Shown here: positions 45,580-58,409 of the stretch, piece after piece
How the letters are laid out: each line of letters begins with the position of its first letter
Position numbering within the stretch: position 1 is the first letter of the stretch
Assembly (NCBI GenBank): GCA_018340375.1
Contig: JAFFJZ010000014.1
Span: 6,138,001 to 6,202,000 of the forward strand
Length of the DNA: 64,000 bases
Direction of reading: 5' to 3'
Source of the DNA: Gonatopus flavifemur
Taxonomy: Eukaryota; Arthropoda; Insecta; Hymenoptera; Dryinidae
The notes under the pieces: model-generated
The model's database searches: none
Told to the model about the DNA's origin: nothing
The model's input: only the letters and a program-made list of their open reading frames with translations
Translations under genes and position numbers: made by a program

Positions 45580-48339
45580 GGTACCGGCATAGAATATATA
45601 TAATTTATATATAATTCACACATAACTCATACGACCTTCACACATCATTCTTACCGGGGGTGGAGTCTTATTATGAACGTATTTTCACAGAGTCATGTGT
45701 TGAACGGAGTTCTGAGTTTATGACGCGGGAATCACATATTCAAACATGGGTTTTATACAGTGTATGCCTTTGCATAAATTTTGAAATATGTCTATGAATG
45801 ATCTTAATGGAAATTGTACAGTTGGTTGAATGGATTATTTCATGTTCAACACAGTCCAATATTATTTGAAAATGAAATTATGCTGTATATATATTTTTAT
45901 GCAAAAACTTAGCAGAGGTGTGAATATTAGCTATTTTTTATTTTAAAAAATATCAGTTTTCACAGCATTTAAAATATTAAAAATACCATTGTTGTTTCAT
46001 TTGTTCGAAATGTCACGGTTACAGAGGTCCAAAATAATTCATTCAACTTTTATAACACTGATTTTACATCGAATTCCAGTGAATATTTCTCGAGTGCTTC
46101 GTACATGAATTCTTGTTGCTTAAGTTAGAAATGTCATATCTAATCATGCACGTTGGGAGATATACTAAATAATATTGTTCCGTTCAGAGAGGTGTGATTC
46201 TGTCACAGATTAAGGAGTGCAACCCTCGCTAACATTAAAAAATTGTATCATATATTTGTTTATGTAAAGTACATTTGAATTTATTTGAAAAAGGCAAGTA
46301 ATCTCAGTGCGCCCGTTCAGAACTGTACTTTGTAATCTGAAACCACATTCTAAATCAATTTAGTTCTTCAAGGTTGAAGGGAAAATTTTTAGTGCGTATT
46401 TCTCGAATGGTAATACGCAAGAAAAGGAAGTCTTCCTCATCATGACGTGCCGTGTCGCATGAGGGAGAAACCGATCGTACTATACTCTTCTATTTATCAA
46501 GTCTTTCAATATCTTGCCAAGGTATTCTGCGCATCAAGTTATTTCTTGCATGCGTTTATACAGGAATTGATTAAAATGAGTCAGGAAGAGTTCAATTTCG
46601 ATTTCTTCTCATTCGAATTGTTAATTTGATCTAATAATTTGAAATTTCTTATGTGTGAATGGAAAAGAATTGTCGCTGCGAATATAGATTTCTATGATCT
46701 GCACGGAAAGAGTGACCAAAAATTTTAATCCTGAGGAACGATTAGGTGCGTTGAGAAGAATTCGTTTTTAACCAAATATTGTTTTCATCGCATTCTTTGA
46801 TCATGCAGTTATGAAGAAGATTGTTTGTTTTGAATTACAAGTGACTAATACGTTTTTTTCAGTTCTATTACAATTCTGTTTTGAAATTGAGAACGATCAA
46901 ACCCAGCCAACAGTTGATGGTATATGAAAATTCATTCCAACTTCGTATCATGATCTGTAGGAATGAAATTTTAGCTCAAATTGCTAAAATCAAGTTAAAT
47001 TTTATCAATATTGTATTGTGAGTCAAAAAACGTATCCCCTGTGAAAATCCAAAAGTGGAGGAAGCGGATGTTGAAACAAATGAAACGTGGATATGTTCCA
47101 ATTCCCTCCTAAATTATGTTTATGTGACTCTTTGTCACGCTCAGATGACTCTCTGCTTGCATTTTCGTTATGCTTTCATTGTCCTTCAACGCTTCATTTT
47201 CACCAGGGATCTCTATGTAGAATCCAGAGTAACATCAATCACAGTGGTCAACAGCTATTTTAGTGCTTGAGGATTGAAAACTGATTTGGAGTACTTTTAG
47301 AGCACTCAATACGAAATCAACATCAGATCTGTTGAACCAGCTCATTCTTTATAACGTTTTATATATAAAATTCAATGATTATATAGATTACGTATGAAAC
47401 TTATGTGTAAAAAATAGTAGAAAATGACCTAATCCAAGAAATCACTCGTTTTGTATTCAATACACCAAAAGTATTTCGAATCAATTACCAGTCTTCGGGC
47501 ACCAGAGAAAAAAATTTCTTTTGTCAACCTGCTTATTTGGATATGAATTCGTGTGTCAATGAATGATGTAATAGAAACTGTATACAATTTCTTATATAAA
47601 AAATGTATGGAACATGGGAACATTATTTTAAATACAAAATTGTGTGAAATTTATATAGAATTTATCTATGAACTTTCTTATTTTTGGTGATTTTTACATG
47701 ATTATGTTACAGCACACAATGATGGAACTAGAGAAGGGGGGTGGTGTATCAAAATGCCGTTTTTTCACGTTAACCTTAACTAGAATTCTGGTTGAATTTC
47801 ATAAAACATCGGTAGAAACTAGATATTTTCTGTGTAACATTATCACTGATCCTGGTGTGCAGTGGGATAGGGAGATTCTCATTGATATCGAAATGTTTCT
47901 ATATTGATATCGAAATATATACCCAGTTTCTATGCACTTCGATGGAATTTTTATAGAATTCTCATACGTATTTTATACAAAAGTATCCAAAATATCGATA
48001 TCATCCACTCTAGTATGCAACATTATGTGGTTCGCCATGATTATTCCAGGTGAAATTGAGCCCTTATCTTAGATCAACTTGTTCTCCGAATTCTATAATC
48101 ATTCGAAGAATTTTGACGGAGTCACAAACGCTTCAAAGTCACTAGAAAATGCCTAAAAAAACTGTTACAATAAAATGAATCATACAGAAAATCATATTCT
48201 AGAGATAGAGATGGGCGATCTTGACAGAACCGATTCTTTTCTACAAAGAATTTATCAATTTTTCATTGATTCTTATATAATTCTGATAAAAATTCCATAA
48301 AAATTCTCCATAAAAACTCTGCCAATTGACAGGCACGGA
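45580..48339. other. No supported gene
   Basis: 2.7 kb of AT-rich DNA. Open frames of 60-79 codons are compatible with chance. Confidence 0.5.
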
Positions 48340-49560
48340 GCTTCCTCGTTTCTCTCGGAATAAAGTCTGACAGGAGTCATATTGTCCTCGAAATCAAAAA
48401 TTGCAGTGCAAAAGGCATGATTTGACCACCACGGGACTATAACTGAAACGTGGCATAAGTTTCATTGCAATCGTATGATCAGAACAGGAGATATGCACGG
48501 AGAGAAGAAAATGGTGATATTTAACATGCTAACATAGTATTCGGTCTGATTTCATATAAAATCGCGAATGTCACAATGTAAGAACAGAATCCTTTCCCAT
48601 TTTTTTTTAGTAATAATTACTATACTACATAGTAACATTCACGATTTTATTATTCAAATAAGACCGAATACTATGTTAGCACGGTAAATATTACCATTCT
48701 TTTCTCTCCGTGTGCGCGTTTACAAAATCACAATTTTTGAACACACCTTTTTTTGCTGATTTCCTTCATATGAGCGGATCACCGCGAAACTCATATGGGG
48801 CCATCATCAACCCCACAAATAACAGTGATGAAAATTTCATACAGATTGGACAATAAAAACGGAAGATATTCACATGACAGTGCCATTTACGAGATTTTGA
48901 AATTTTGTATCAAAGTTTAGTGCTTCCACTCCCCTCCCCTGAATTCCGATTGGTCTGGAATTTATATCGTACAATTAATACCTCGTGAATTGAATATGCT
49001 CAAAGTTTCATGGCATTCGGATGATACGAACACAGGGAAGGCATGCTTTATAAATATTGTCAAATAATGCGGATCATAAACAAAAATGTTTCACAGTTTT
49101 CAAACGATTATGATGAAACTTTCATGGGACCACTATCGGAACATAAATTGAACATGGTATAAGTTTCATTGCAATCGGATGATAGGGAGCGGAGATATGT
49201 ACGTCCACAAAATCACAATTCTGATAACATTATTCCTTTCTGTCTCCCATTCTTCCGTAAGAATCAAGTTGTAACTCACATTGGACCACCATTACCTCGG
49301 TCCACAATCGTGATAAAAAATCCATAAAAATTGGATGATTAAGACGAGAGATACGCGCGTCCGCAATTCTGGGGGAAGGGGCACACATCCATCCAGACAG
49401 ACGGACAAACAGACAGACACGGGACCAAAAAATTCCCTCGAATTCGAAGAACCACTTTGGTTCGAGAAATTTTGAATTTGGAGAAAAAAGTTTTTGGTCC
49501 CTCGAAACGATCAGAAAGCTTCCCTTTAACGAGGAAGCAACATTGATCCCTTCAAAATCA
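48340..49560. repeat. Dispersed repeat ('cggagatatgca' family), copy 2
   Basis: Contains several internal variants of 'tttcat, caatcgg atgata, ggagatatgcacg, cacaatt' and a run of ACAGACAGAC near 49,395. It is interrupted by the MITE at 48,496-48,712. Matches 35,280-35,847 and 53,160-54,310 in word order. Confidence 0.5.
48496..48712. mobile_element. CACGGAG MITE with TG duplication
   Basis: Starts CACGGAGAGAAGAAAATGG and ends TTTTCTCTCCGTG. Flanks are TG at 48,494-48,495 and 48,713-48,714 in place of TA. Arms contain CTAACATAGTATTCGGTCT and its complement. Confidence 0.85.
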
Positions 49561-49717
49561 CCCATCACTAACTAAGGATGTCCAATATTTATAGTATTGA
49601 TACTTTTATATAAAATATGTATCAAGTTTCAATTGGAATTTTATAAAAATTCATCAAACCTGAAGACATATTGTGTGCAAAAGTATCGAAATTGTCAATA
49701 ACGGGCATCCCTAATAA

Positions 49718-50364
49718 CACAGGTCTACAATGATTTTGGTGCCGCTAAAACTGAAGCAGATTGTGAGTATATTCGATACCCTGACTCTGGAAATATACTT
49801 ATTTTTTTAATGCTACGTGTAGTTTTCAAGAAATCGCAGGTGTAAAATAAAATGAAAATGCACGATTTTGAAACGTTTTATTCAATTATTCCACACGTTA
49901 ACAACATTTTATCAAATTATTCTTCAAATTATCTCAAAATATGAGTCATTCTCTTCCAAATGCGATTAGGTTTGTTCAAATATCTTTTTTTTTCTCTGAG
50001 ATACGACAGTTTGAAAATTGTATTATTTCACCTATTCACTAAATCCATGAACACACAAATTTCAAATTGTCGTGTCACAGTAAAAAAAAAGATATTCGAG
50101 CAAACTCAACGGCATTCGGAAGGGGATGGATTATATTTTGAGGTGCATCTCCTAGTTTCATGAGAAAAAATTACATTCTGACGTCACGTAATCTCAAATA
50201 TGTCGAAAAACGGTGTTTTTCACACTTTGACGTTAAAATATCTCAAAAACCACACGTAATAACGCAATTTTGAAGCCAGATTCGGATTCAGCGCGTCAAA
50301 ATACTTCGGAAAAGTATGATACAGTTGTTGCACCAAACAAAAAGTTCAATTTTGTAGGCCTGTG
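49718..50364 (-). mobile_element. 647 bp CACAGG-ended element, copy 2
   Basis: Inverse orientation to 42,158-42,804, same length. TAA is duplicated at 49,715-49,717 and 50,365-50,367, different from copy 1, so the two are separate insertions and not one inverted duplication. Confidence 0.92.
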
Positions 50365-50515
50365 TAATAGGACTCCGAGAACAGTGACTGGTCTTTTTTT
50401 CCCAGTGTGTATGAATTCTGGCCTATTCTGGCCCACTCTGGCCCAGTCTTTGGCCCATATTAGCAGGTTGGGGCCCATGTTTAGCCGGGGTGGGCCCCAC
50501 GGTATATACATGCTA

Positions 50516-50757
50516 CACTGAGAGAAAAATATCATTGAGGCAAGAAAATATTTCATCCAATTGTATCTATAAAATATTTTTTCTAACCAATCACATATTA
50601 TTCTAATGAATGGAATGGTTCTTCACCGCATGAAGTGTTTCATCAAGTGAAAAATCGTTTCACCCATTAAAGGAAAATTTCATTGACCTAAAGAAATATT
50701 TTATAGATACAATTGGATGCAATATGTTTTTGTCTCAATGACTTCTTTCCCTCAGTG
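50516..50757. mobile_element. CACTGAG MITE with TTTCA/TGAAA words
   Basis: Starts CACTGAGAGAAAAATATC, ends CTTTCCCTCAGTG, TA at 50,514-50,515 and 50,758-50,759. CAATTGTATCTATAAAATAT in the left arm pairs with the right arm. Confidence 0.9.
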
Positions 50758-50759
50758 TA

Positions 50760-51688
50760 GGTTTGTAGAAAACATGGAATTTCAATTGGAATTTCATAGG
50801 AATCTATATAAATCATAGATCGATATAAACGATACATTTTCTGCACAAAAAACAGTCACTGTTCTCGAAGTCCCATCCCCAGGCATCCGTATTATATATA
50901 CCAAGATTCTAATGATGAGTTCTTTCAGACCTGCATTTTTTTGAAGGAAACATTCCAATGTGATTGGAAAATTCGAATTTTTTTTAACATTTTTCGATAG
51001 TTATCACCCATAAAATTGATATCCTTCTACACTCGGTCGAGGTGTTTTCTCTTTTGTAACGCTTCAAAAAAGGAGCTCAAACGCCGCACGTTCGAGTTTT
51101 GGAACAGTTTTATGGATTACCTTGCGGGGATGATTTCGCAAAAACGACCAATCGGAACGACTTCAAATTTCAACGCTGTATTCAGTACTATCATGGCTAT
51201 CGTTCGTACGTCAAACTTGTTGATATTCTGATTTGAACTTATAATTCCACCTGATTTATGATGCAGAAAAGGTGTTGTTCTTTTACATTTTTGTAAGAAC
51301 CGCCGCTATTATGTTAATTATTGGTAAAATGAAATAATTGAAGTACGGACGATAGGGGCGCCAATATAGATCACAAAGCTTCTTGGATTTCCTGTTTCAG
51401 ATCACTAGGGAGGCCGGAATCATCCCCGCAGACAGAAATTTTTTTTTCAACACCCGTATGTTATATTATAACTACATGAATAAATATTTTTCATGACTAA
51501 AAAGATTTTTTTCCACTCTCCTTCGTCATACCTTTAAGGGAAATAGTACATTGTGCAACAAGTGCGTAAAGTGGGTGATTTCCGTACCCCTGCGAAGCTT
51601 GTTGCCCGAGCGGAGCGAGGCATCACTAGTTATGCAATTCAGGGTGTTTCTGACTAATCGAATCAGTGAAATTTCACTGCAAAGATTA
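50760..51688. other. No supported gene
   Basis: AT-rich; one 71-codon frame (51,016-51,231) without motifs. Confidence 0.45.
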
Positions 51689-51932
51689 CACTGAGAAAAA
51701 TAATGATTGATATCAAGAATTTTGATTCATGAATACTGCCAAGAATAAAAATTCTTGATTAGAGATAATATGTTATGGGCCTAAGAAAGTTTTTTCATGA
51801 ATCAAAAAATACTTTCTCGATTCAAGACCATTTCTTTTGAGCTAATAACATATCAGCTCTAATCAAGAATTTTTATTCTTGGTAGTATTCATGAATCAAA
51901 ATTCTTGATATTAATCATTATTTTTCTCAGTG
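51689..51932. mobile_element. CACTGAG MITE with TCAAGAAT words
   Basis: Starts CACTGAGAAAAATAATG, ends ATTATTTTTCTCAGTG, TA at 51,687-51,688 and 51,933-51,934. Arms of about 110 bp. TCAAGAAT/ATTCTTGA recurs several times within each arm. Confidence 0.93.
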
Positions 51933-52365
51933 TAGTTAGTATTCACTGATTGTGCAATCCCGTAGGAAAGTTTTCCTCGTCCTTGCAAAATTTCGTCGTT
52001 ATTTTGCCCATTTTTTCCTCAGAACAGGGAGAAGGATATGGAAATTTCGCAAGTTTTTGGAAATGAATAGCGAAAAATTCTCTAATGGTTGTATATCGCA
52101 CTGATTGGCAGTGTTCGAATGTTCATTGCAATCAGTGAAATTTCACTATTTCAAATTCAGAGAGGCTTTTGAGTTCAAAAATGTGAGGAATTTCAAACCC
52201 TTATAACTAAAAAATGGAGCCTACTGAGATAATTCAATTACAAGGGACAGTGACAACAAAGTTTTGCTGTATCCTGAGGTTTAGGAATTGGTTTGGAGTC
52301 GTTTCAGTGTACTGAATATGAAAAGAATTCCAGATTTCTTGAATTAGTTAACCCTCCATCTGTAC

Positions 52366-52562
52366 ACCGAAGAAAAAGTTTTGTTGAGATGTGAACAACC
52401 AAAAACTTTAGTTATGATAACCGAATTTTTGTTGTTTCAACAAAACATTTGGTATTAGACACAAAATATTTTTGTTAACATATTTAGGAACAAAATAATT
52501 TTGTTGAAAGCACAAAAATTTGGTTGGAGGAACAAAAGTTTTTTGTTGTTCACATATCAACA
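52366..52562. mobile_element. CACCGAAG MITE, right end lost
   Basis: Left end TA then CACCGAAGAAAAAGTTTTG. The interior reiterates AACAAAA/TTTTGTT. The right arm runs GTTGTTCACATATCAAC and then stops short of the terminal ~20 bp. Confidence 0.6.
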
Positions 52563-52828
52563 GGTCTGACGAGGGGGGGACTCCCAGGGTGTTCCCCCCG
52601 GGCCCGGAGTTTTCTGGGGGCCCAGATTTTCCCCAAGTACTGTATCTCCTTCCGTTTTTGTCAAACGGTTTTCAACTCAAATGAAACGAAAGATATATGA
52701 TGAGGTATATATTGTTGATTTCGAAGTCAAGGAACTTTGTATTATTCCTTTGTGAGAATGAAGTTTTCCAACCCAATTTCAAGAAAATTGGGGCCCGTGA
52801 GTCGCTTCCCCCAATGGGGAAGCATTCA

Positions 52829-53158
52829 TATATGAAAGTGGGGAATCTATCAGCATTGATCTCACTCCCCTCTCCTTTGGTTTTCCATCACGTTCCATAA
52901 AAAATTGTGACATTTTTTTGTCCATATATGGATGTATATGATAATGTATGATTGAATATGATCACATATGGCCATGTACAGTCTCATTCATACATGATCA
53001 TATATGGCCAAAATCCATATACGCTCATATATGATCTCATATATGTTCATATATGATTCATATATGATCTCATATATGTTCATATATGATTCATATATGA
53101 TTCATATATGATCCATATACGCGCATATACAACAATATATGAATCATTTTTTCCCGGG
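52829..53158. mobile_element. CATATATG-rich MITE, copy C (left end missing)
   Basis: Matches copy A from its unique core (GAAAGTGGGGAATC) to the right end TTTTTTCCCGGG. The left CATATATGG block is absent. Confidence 0.85.
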
Positions 53159-53159
53159 A

Positions 53160-54430
53160 CTCCATACGATCGTATGTTACTATGTTATACTGCGAGGATC
53201 CCCAAAGTTGCACAACAGGTTATGGCACTATTACTTCCATGTTCCTTATATATAAGGAAATGGAAGTATTGTGATAGGGTCAAAAATCGATCATGCAGAA
53301 GGGGGTATTCCTCCTTTACCAAACGCTTGAGAACGTCAAAAAAACGCGTTTCCCGAAAATGTCTGTGTGTCTGTCTGTCTGTGTGTGTGTCTATGCCCTT
53401 ATCTATGGTTAACGATAACTCTATACAGAATGCACCGATTCGAACGAATGTTTTTGCAATTCGTTAGTCTCATTGAGGACTCGACGCCTATTAATTTTCA
53501 GACGGATCAAATACCGCGCTTCGGAAATATTGCGGATTATCGTTTGAAAGATTGTGATTTTGTGTCCGCGCATATCTCCGTTCCCTATCATCCAATTGCT
53601 ATGAAATGAATACCATGCTTGAGTTATGGTCACGTAGTGGTTCCACATAAGTTTCGTCCCAACTGGTTCAAAAATGTAGGAAAATTTGTTTTTACGATTC
53701 GCATTTTTTGGCAATATTTCAAAAGCATGCCTTTCCTTTGTTCGTATCATCCGAATACCACGAGACTTGGATCATGTTCATTTGACGAGGTGTTAGTCGT
53801 ACCGTCCAAATTTCAAGCAAATCGGAAGTGAGGGAAGAAAATGGTAAGCACTAAGCTTCGAAATAAAAGTTGATAATTTCGTAAAAGCCGCTATTATACG
53901 GATATCTTCGGTTCTTATTATCCGATCTTCACGGCATTTTCACCGCAGGTTTATGAGTTGTCGATAGTGCTGCGATATAAGTGTCAACCCGATCTTCACA
54001 GGAAAAAGGGGGGAGAAAGAGGACACACGATATCGAAAATTGTGATTTCGCGACCAGGCAGGTTTTCATTTCCTGTTATTTGATTGCCATGAAATTCATA
54101 CCATTTTTTTGTTATATTCAATCGTGGTTCCATATAAGTTTCATCCCGTTTGGTTGGAAACTGTGAAATGTTTTCTATTGCCATCCTCATTATAATTCCA
54201 TGTGTCTTATATTTGAGGAAATGGAAGTATTGTGATAGAGTCAAAAATCCATCATGCAGAAGGGAGCATTTTGCCTTCCCAAACGCCTTTGGAAGTCGAA
54301 AAAAAATGCGGTTTCCAAAAATATCTGTGTGTGTGTGTGTGTGTGTGTGTAGGTGGGTGTGCGCGTGCGTGCGTGTGCGTGTGTGCGTGTGCGTGCGCGT
54401 GCGTGCGTGTGTATATATGTTTGTATGTAT
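53160..54430. repeat. Dispersed repeat ('cggagatatgca' family), copy 3, with GT/GCGT microsatellite
   Basis: Two related subsegments each contain GGAAATGGAAGTATTGTGAT-like sequence, ATCATGCAGAAGGG and TGTGTGTCTG runs (53,250 and 54,215), a ~960 bp direct repeat. The GT/GCGT microsatellite is at 54,323-54,420. Confidence 0.55.
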
Positions 54431-54439
54431 GTATGATAC

Positions 54440-54835
54440 CGTTTGATCTTATCAGGTCAAGGTCACGGTCATTTTAACGTCAAATTAGAGAAATTCGCTA
54501 GAGCAGAGATATCACCATAACTATATGTCTTTGGGGTTGCTGATGACCCCTGTATGCAGACATAGATGACCTATAGATGACTCACAGACTGCAATGATTT
54601 GGAGACTTTGCGTTACTCAATTGTGGTGGTGTTTTATGATTTGACCTTGGGATGACTTTGACCGTGAATGTAGCCAAAAGAATCCAGGATTCGTGTTCAA
54701 CTCCAAAAACATATAGTGCTGCTGATATCTCTGCTTGAGTGAATTTTCTTAATTTGACCTCGAAACGACCTTAACCTTGACCTGATAAGATCAACTGGAC
54801 CCCGGATTCGTGTTCAGCGATCCCAAAAACATATG
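54440..54835. repeat. Inverted repeat rich in AGGTCA
   Basis: TTGATCTTATCAGGTCAAGG at about 54,443 is mirrored by the complement near 54,770-54,790. Three contiguous half-sites AGGTCA, AGGTCA, CGGTCA occupy 54,454-54,471. It resembles the TIR subunits at 12 and 16 kb in style. Confidence 0.5.
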
Positions 54836-55068
54836 GGTACAGTATTCAAGTCTGTCGGATTTAGTGCTTCCACAATACGAGACAATACGATATTTTCTGA
54901 AATATTGTCTTGTTCTAGAAAAATATGAGAATAATGATATCGTCTTGTTCTTGAATGATTCTTGTCTAGGATCATCTTGATCTTGTCTTGACAATACCAC
55001 AAGAATATTGATCTCGTCGATAAATTTTCAGAATTTTATATGTTTAAGGAGATATATAAATATAAATA

Positions 55069-55283
55069 GGGTAAGGCGGGGTAATATGCCAGTGTGGGTA
55101 AAAAGCCACTTGGGTGATATTTTCCAAAATGACCGCAGATGGCAATCATATATTCTTCTGAATCAGTAGACTAACTGATTCCGAAGAACATATGACTAAG
55201 CTATGACTGCTATCTGCGGTAATTTTGGGAAATATGACCCAAGTGGCATTTTACCCACACTGGCATATTACCCCGCCTTACCC
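55069..55283. mobile_element. GGGTAAGGCGGGG MITE (filled site)
   Basis: 215 bp, starting GGGTAAGGCGGGGTAATATG and ending with its complement; TA duplicated at 55,067-55,068 and 55,284-55,285. The paralogous copy X' has the uninterrupted TA at 57,853-57,854. Confidence 0.97.
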
Positions 55284-55707
55284 TACATGTTTTACAGTGC
55301 AACTACTGGTGAAAGTTCATTGCTTCAGCAATGGAACTCACTATCTTCACAGTGGAACAACATTTCTCTGATTGAATTAATTAAGGGAGAAAACGCAACA
55401 TTACAGAGGATCCCTTTTGTCCACGTTGCCTCAACGCAGGTGCGACGTGAAAACGGTAGGTGTGCTGGTAGGGTAGTACACTTCTCCTAGATATAGTGTA
55501 CTTATTATACTACAAGTTCATAAGATTTGAACGAAAAAGACAGCGGATTTCGAATATTCCTCAATGTTTGATCGTAGCACCTGTAGCAGAGCAATTCGTC
55601 GCACACCACACTCACACACTCTCATTACACATTGACACGGCAATTATAGAGTGGGGATCGAAGATATTTCATACCTTTGGCTGTCAATCCCTTCCAAGTT
55701 CAGTGGG

Positions 55708-56040
55708 TCATGACACTCTCAGAGCAACGGATGTGTGTTCTGTTCGATTATCTTTCCATGTGTAAAGTATTTGGTGTAATTTAGTTCTCATCTCCTTGCG
55801 ATCCGCTGTGATTACGTTATCTCCAAATTCCTCTGGGAATACGCCGTTATCGAGTATTAATGCCTGACGCGGTTCCTCATCTTGGGTATCTTCTGCTGGA
55901 TACCTCCAAATTCTTTCGTCGATCGTCACTGAATCAGGAAATCTCCCCGACTTTTTCACGACGCACCGCAACGGGTGTATGAATGAGTGAGTGAATGACG
56001 CGTGAATCTTGGCCAGATTCATTTCTTCATTCCGGGTCTT
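55708..56040 (-). pseudogene. Unknown ORF of unit X, copy 1
   Basis: Reads HASFTHSFIHPLRC, SVTIDERIW, NGVFPEEFGDNVITAD, LHQILYTWKDNRTEH, parallel to 57,116-57,430. The two translations differ at many positions and most nucleotide differences change the amino acid, so there is little sign of selection. No family recognised. Confidence 0.4.
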
Positions 56041-56137
56041 TTGGATAGGGTACTTGTGTACTAGTGCTTCCGCGAGATTCGAGAAATTATCGATCTTGTC
56101 TTGTCTTGTTTTGGAAATCGAGACAATATCGAGACGA

Positions 56138-56931
56138 GATGCGTAAAACAGCATTCAAGACAAGAACAATATGTACCAATCGAGAAAAGCGTATCATCGA
56201 GATCAGTTGGTCAAGATCTCGACTACATCTCGATCTTGTATTATCAAAATCACCAATGCGCAGTAAGAACAGATTATGAAGTAAATTATTGCAGTATTGG
56301 TTAGGAACTTTGTATATCTATATATACTGTATATTTAGATATACAAACAATGTTAAATTAGAAAGACGTAGTATAGATAGACCGAGCCCGTATATGGCGG
56401 GAGTTCAAGAGAGACAGGAACAGAAATTCTTCCAACCGTATTTTAAAATAGGCGGGAGAGTTTCTATCTCTCCCAGACTGAAAAACGAAGGTAACTAAAC
56501 AGAGTCAGTATGTTTGTGTTGCAAGACTACACTACTGCCACGACAGCCGTCACTATATAGTACGACCACGAGTGCTTTCAGATTGGACTCGCAAACGTTA
56601 CGAACACAAGGAAAATTTCCTTGGGTCTCAAATGGGATTGCCTAGGAACCTGCTTGGAAATGAGTGGGTACCCATGGGTTCTCACGGATTTACACATAGG
56701 TTCTCATCGGAACCACCTGGATTTTTTGATACCGAAAACATGAACCAAAGATTTAGTTTTTTTCTTAGGATCAGGTTATTTGGGTATTTGAAAAACACTA
56801 TTCAGGTATCCTGTCGTATTCAAAATCTACACCCGTAGTGAAGGAGCTCGTATATCCGAGCAAACCACAAACATCGTTTTACCTTTGATTATCTGTTGGC
56901 TATAATCAGCAAACGTGACATCATTACCTAT
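56138..56931 (+). repeat. Inverted duplication unit Y, copy 1
   Basis: About 795 bp matching 59,343-60,142 in inverse orientation at >95% identity, from CGAGATGCGT to CATCATTACCT. Short frames of about 69 codons are conserved in both copies only because the copies are recent. Confidence 0.9.
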
Positions 56932-57076
56932 GATTCCGTCTCGTTTTTTGTTTAGAAAAGGAAAAGAAATACGAGTGTTTAGTTTCAACACTATAATTTA
57001 CGAATAACAATATGATATAAACTCCAAGGAATAAACTCCCTGTAACGAAATTTACAAAGATAGGGTCAGTTAAGAG

Positions 57077-58059
57077 GTACACAAGTACCCTATCCAAAAG
57101 ATCCGGAATGAACAAATGAATCTGGCCAAGATTCACGCGTCATTCACTCACTCATACATATACCCGTTGCGGTGCGTCGTGGAAAGGTCGGGGAGATTTC
57201 CTGGTTCTGTGACGATCGACGAAAGAATTTGGATGTGCCCAGCAGAAGATGCCCAAGATGAGGAACTCCGTCAGGAATTAATACTCGATAACGGCGTATT
57301 CCCAGAGGAATTTGGAGATAACGTAATCACAGCGGATCGCGAGGAGATGAAAACTAAATTACACCAAATACTTCACACATGGAAAGATAATCGAACAGAA
57401 CACACACCCGTTGCTCTAAGAGTGTCATGACCGACTGAACTTGGAAGGGATTGACAGCCAAAGGTATGAAATATCTTCGATCCCCACTCTATAATTGCCG
57501 TGTCAATGTGTAATGAGAGTGTGTGATTGTGGTGTGCGACGAATTGCTCTGCTACAGGTGCTACGATCAAACATTGAGGAATATTCGAAATCCGCTGTCT
57601 TTTTCGTTCAAATCTTATGAACTTGTAGTATAATAAGTACACTATATCTAGGAGAAGTGTACTACCCTACCAGCACACCTACCGTTTTCACGTCGCACCT
57701 GCGTTGAGGCAACGTGGACAAAAGGGATCCTCTGTAATGTTGCGTTTTCTCCCTTAATTAATTCAATCAGAGAAATGTTGTTACACTGTGAAGATAGTGA
57801 GTTTCATTGCTGAAGCAATGAACTTTCACCAGTAGTTGCACTGTCAAACATGTATTTATATTTATATATTTCCTTAAACATATAAAATTCTGAAAATTTA
57901 TCGACGAGATCAATATTCTTGAGGTATTGTCAAGACAAGATCAAGATGATCCATCACAAGAATCATTCAAGAACAAGACGATATCATTATTTTCATATTT
58001 TTCTAGAACAAGACGATATTTCAGAAAATATAGTATTGTCTCGTATTGTGGAAGCACTA
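57077..58059 (-). repeat. Inverted duplication unit X, copy 2 (empty site)
   Basis: Counterpart of 54,863-56,061. It lacks the GGGTAAGG MITE and shows ...TATTTATA... with one TA at 57,853-57,854 at the place of insertion. Confidence 0.9.
57116..57430 (+). CDS. Unknown 104-codon ORF in the Z-X'-Z' element
   Basis: Starts MNLAKIHASF and ends PVALRVS. Acidic middle (AEDAQDEE) and a WKDNRTEH motif. No recognised domain. It could be a remnant of a longer transposon gene. Openness in both copies does not prove function because most differences between them are replacements. Confidence 0.35.
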   Translation: MNLAKIHASFTHSYIYPLRCVVERSGRFPGSVTIDERIWMCPAEDAQDEELRQELILDNGVFPEEFGDNVITADREEMKTKLHQILHTWKDNRTEHTPVALRVS

Positions 58060-58409
58060 TTGTGTACCTTTTCACTGACCCTATCTTTGTAAATTTCGTT
58101 ACAGGGAGTTTATTCCTTGGAGTTTATATCATATTGTTATTCGTGAATCATAGTGTTAAAACTAAACACTCGTCTTTTTTTTCCTTTTCTAAACAAAAAA
58201 CGAGACGGAATCTATTCCCTCTCCGTTCAATCTACAGTCCCTTTCTCATCCGTATTTTATATCTTTCAGTCACTACGTCGAGTCGATTCATTTGTCAGCT
58301 AATTTGATTTTCTTAGTATTCTCATCAATTGAGAAGTCCTTTCAATTTCAATTGTTATTTTCTATGTCAACACGGCCAAGTTCGAAGACTCACGTATTAT
58401 TACGCTTTG

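Larger units (their letters stand above)
54863..56061 (+). repeat. Inverted duplication unit X, copy 1
   Basis: About 985 bp (without the MITE at 55,069-55,283) match 57,077-58,059 in inverse orientation at about 95% identity. Both sides of X carry TAGTGCTTCC. Confidence 0.9.
56932..58212. mobile_element. 1.28 kb element with ~145 bp TIRs (Z-X'-Z')
   Basis: GATTCCGTCTCGTTTTTTG at 56,932 and its complement ending at 58,212 bound ~145 bp inverted repeats around unit X'. TAT flanks both ends (56,929-56,931 and 58,213-58,215), a likely 3-bp duplication. Confidence 0.7.

Noticed and set aside
42158..50364. A single 8 kb transposon with 647 bp TIRs
   Set aside because: Each arm has its own TIRs and a different 3-bp duplication, so they are two insertions.
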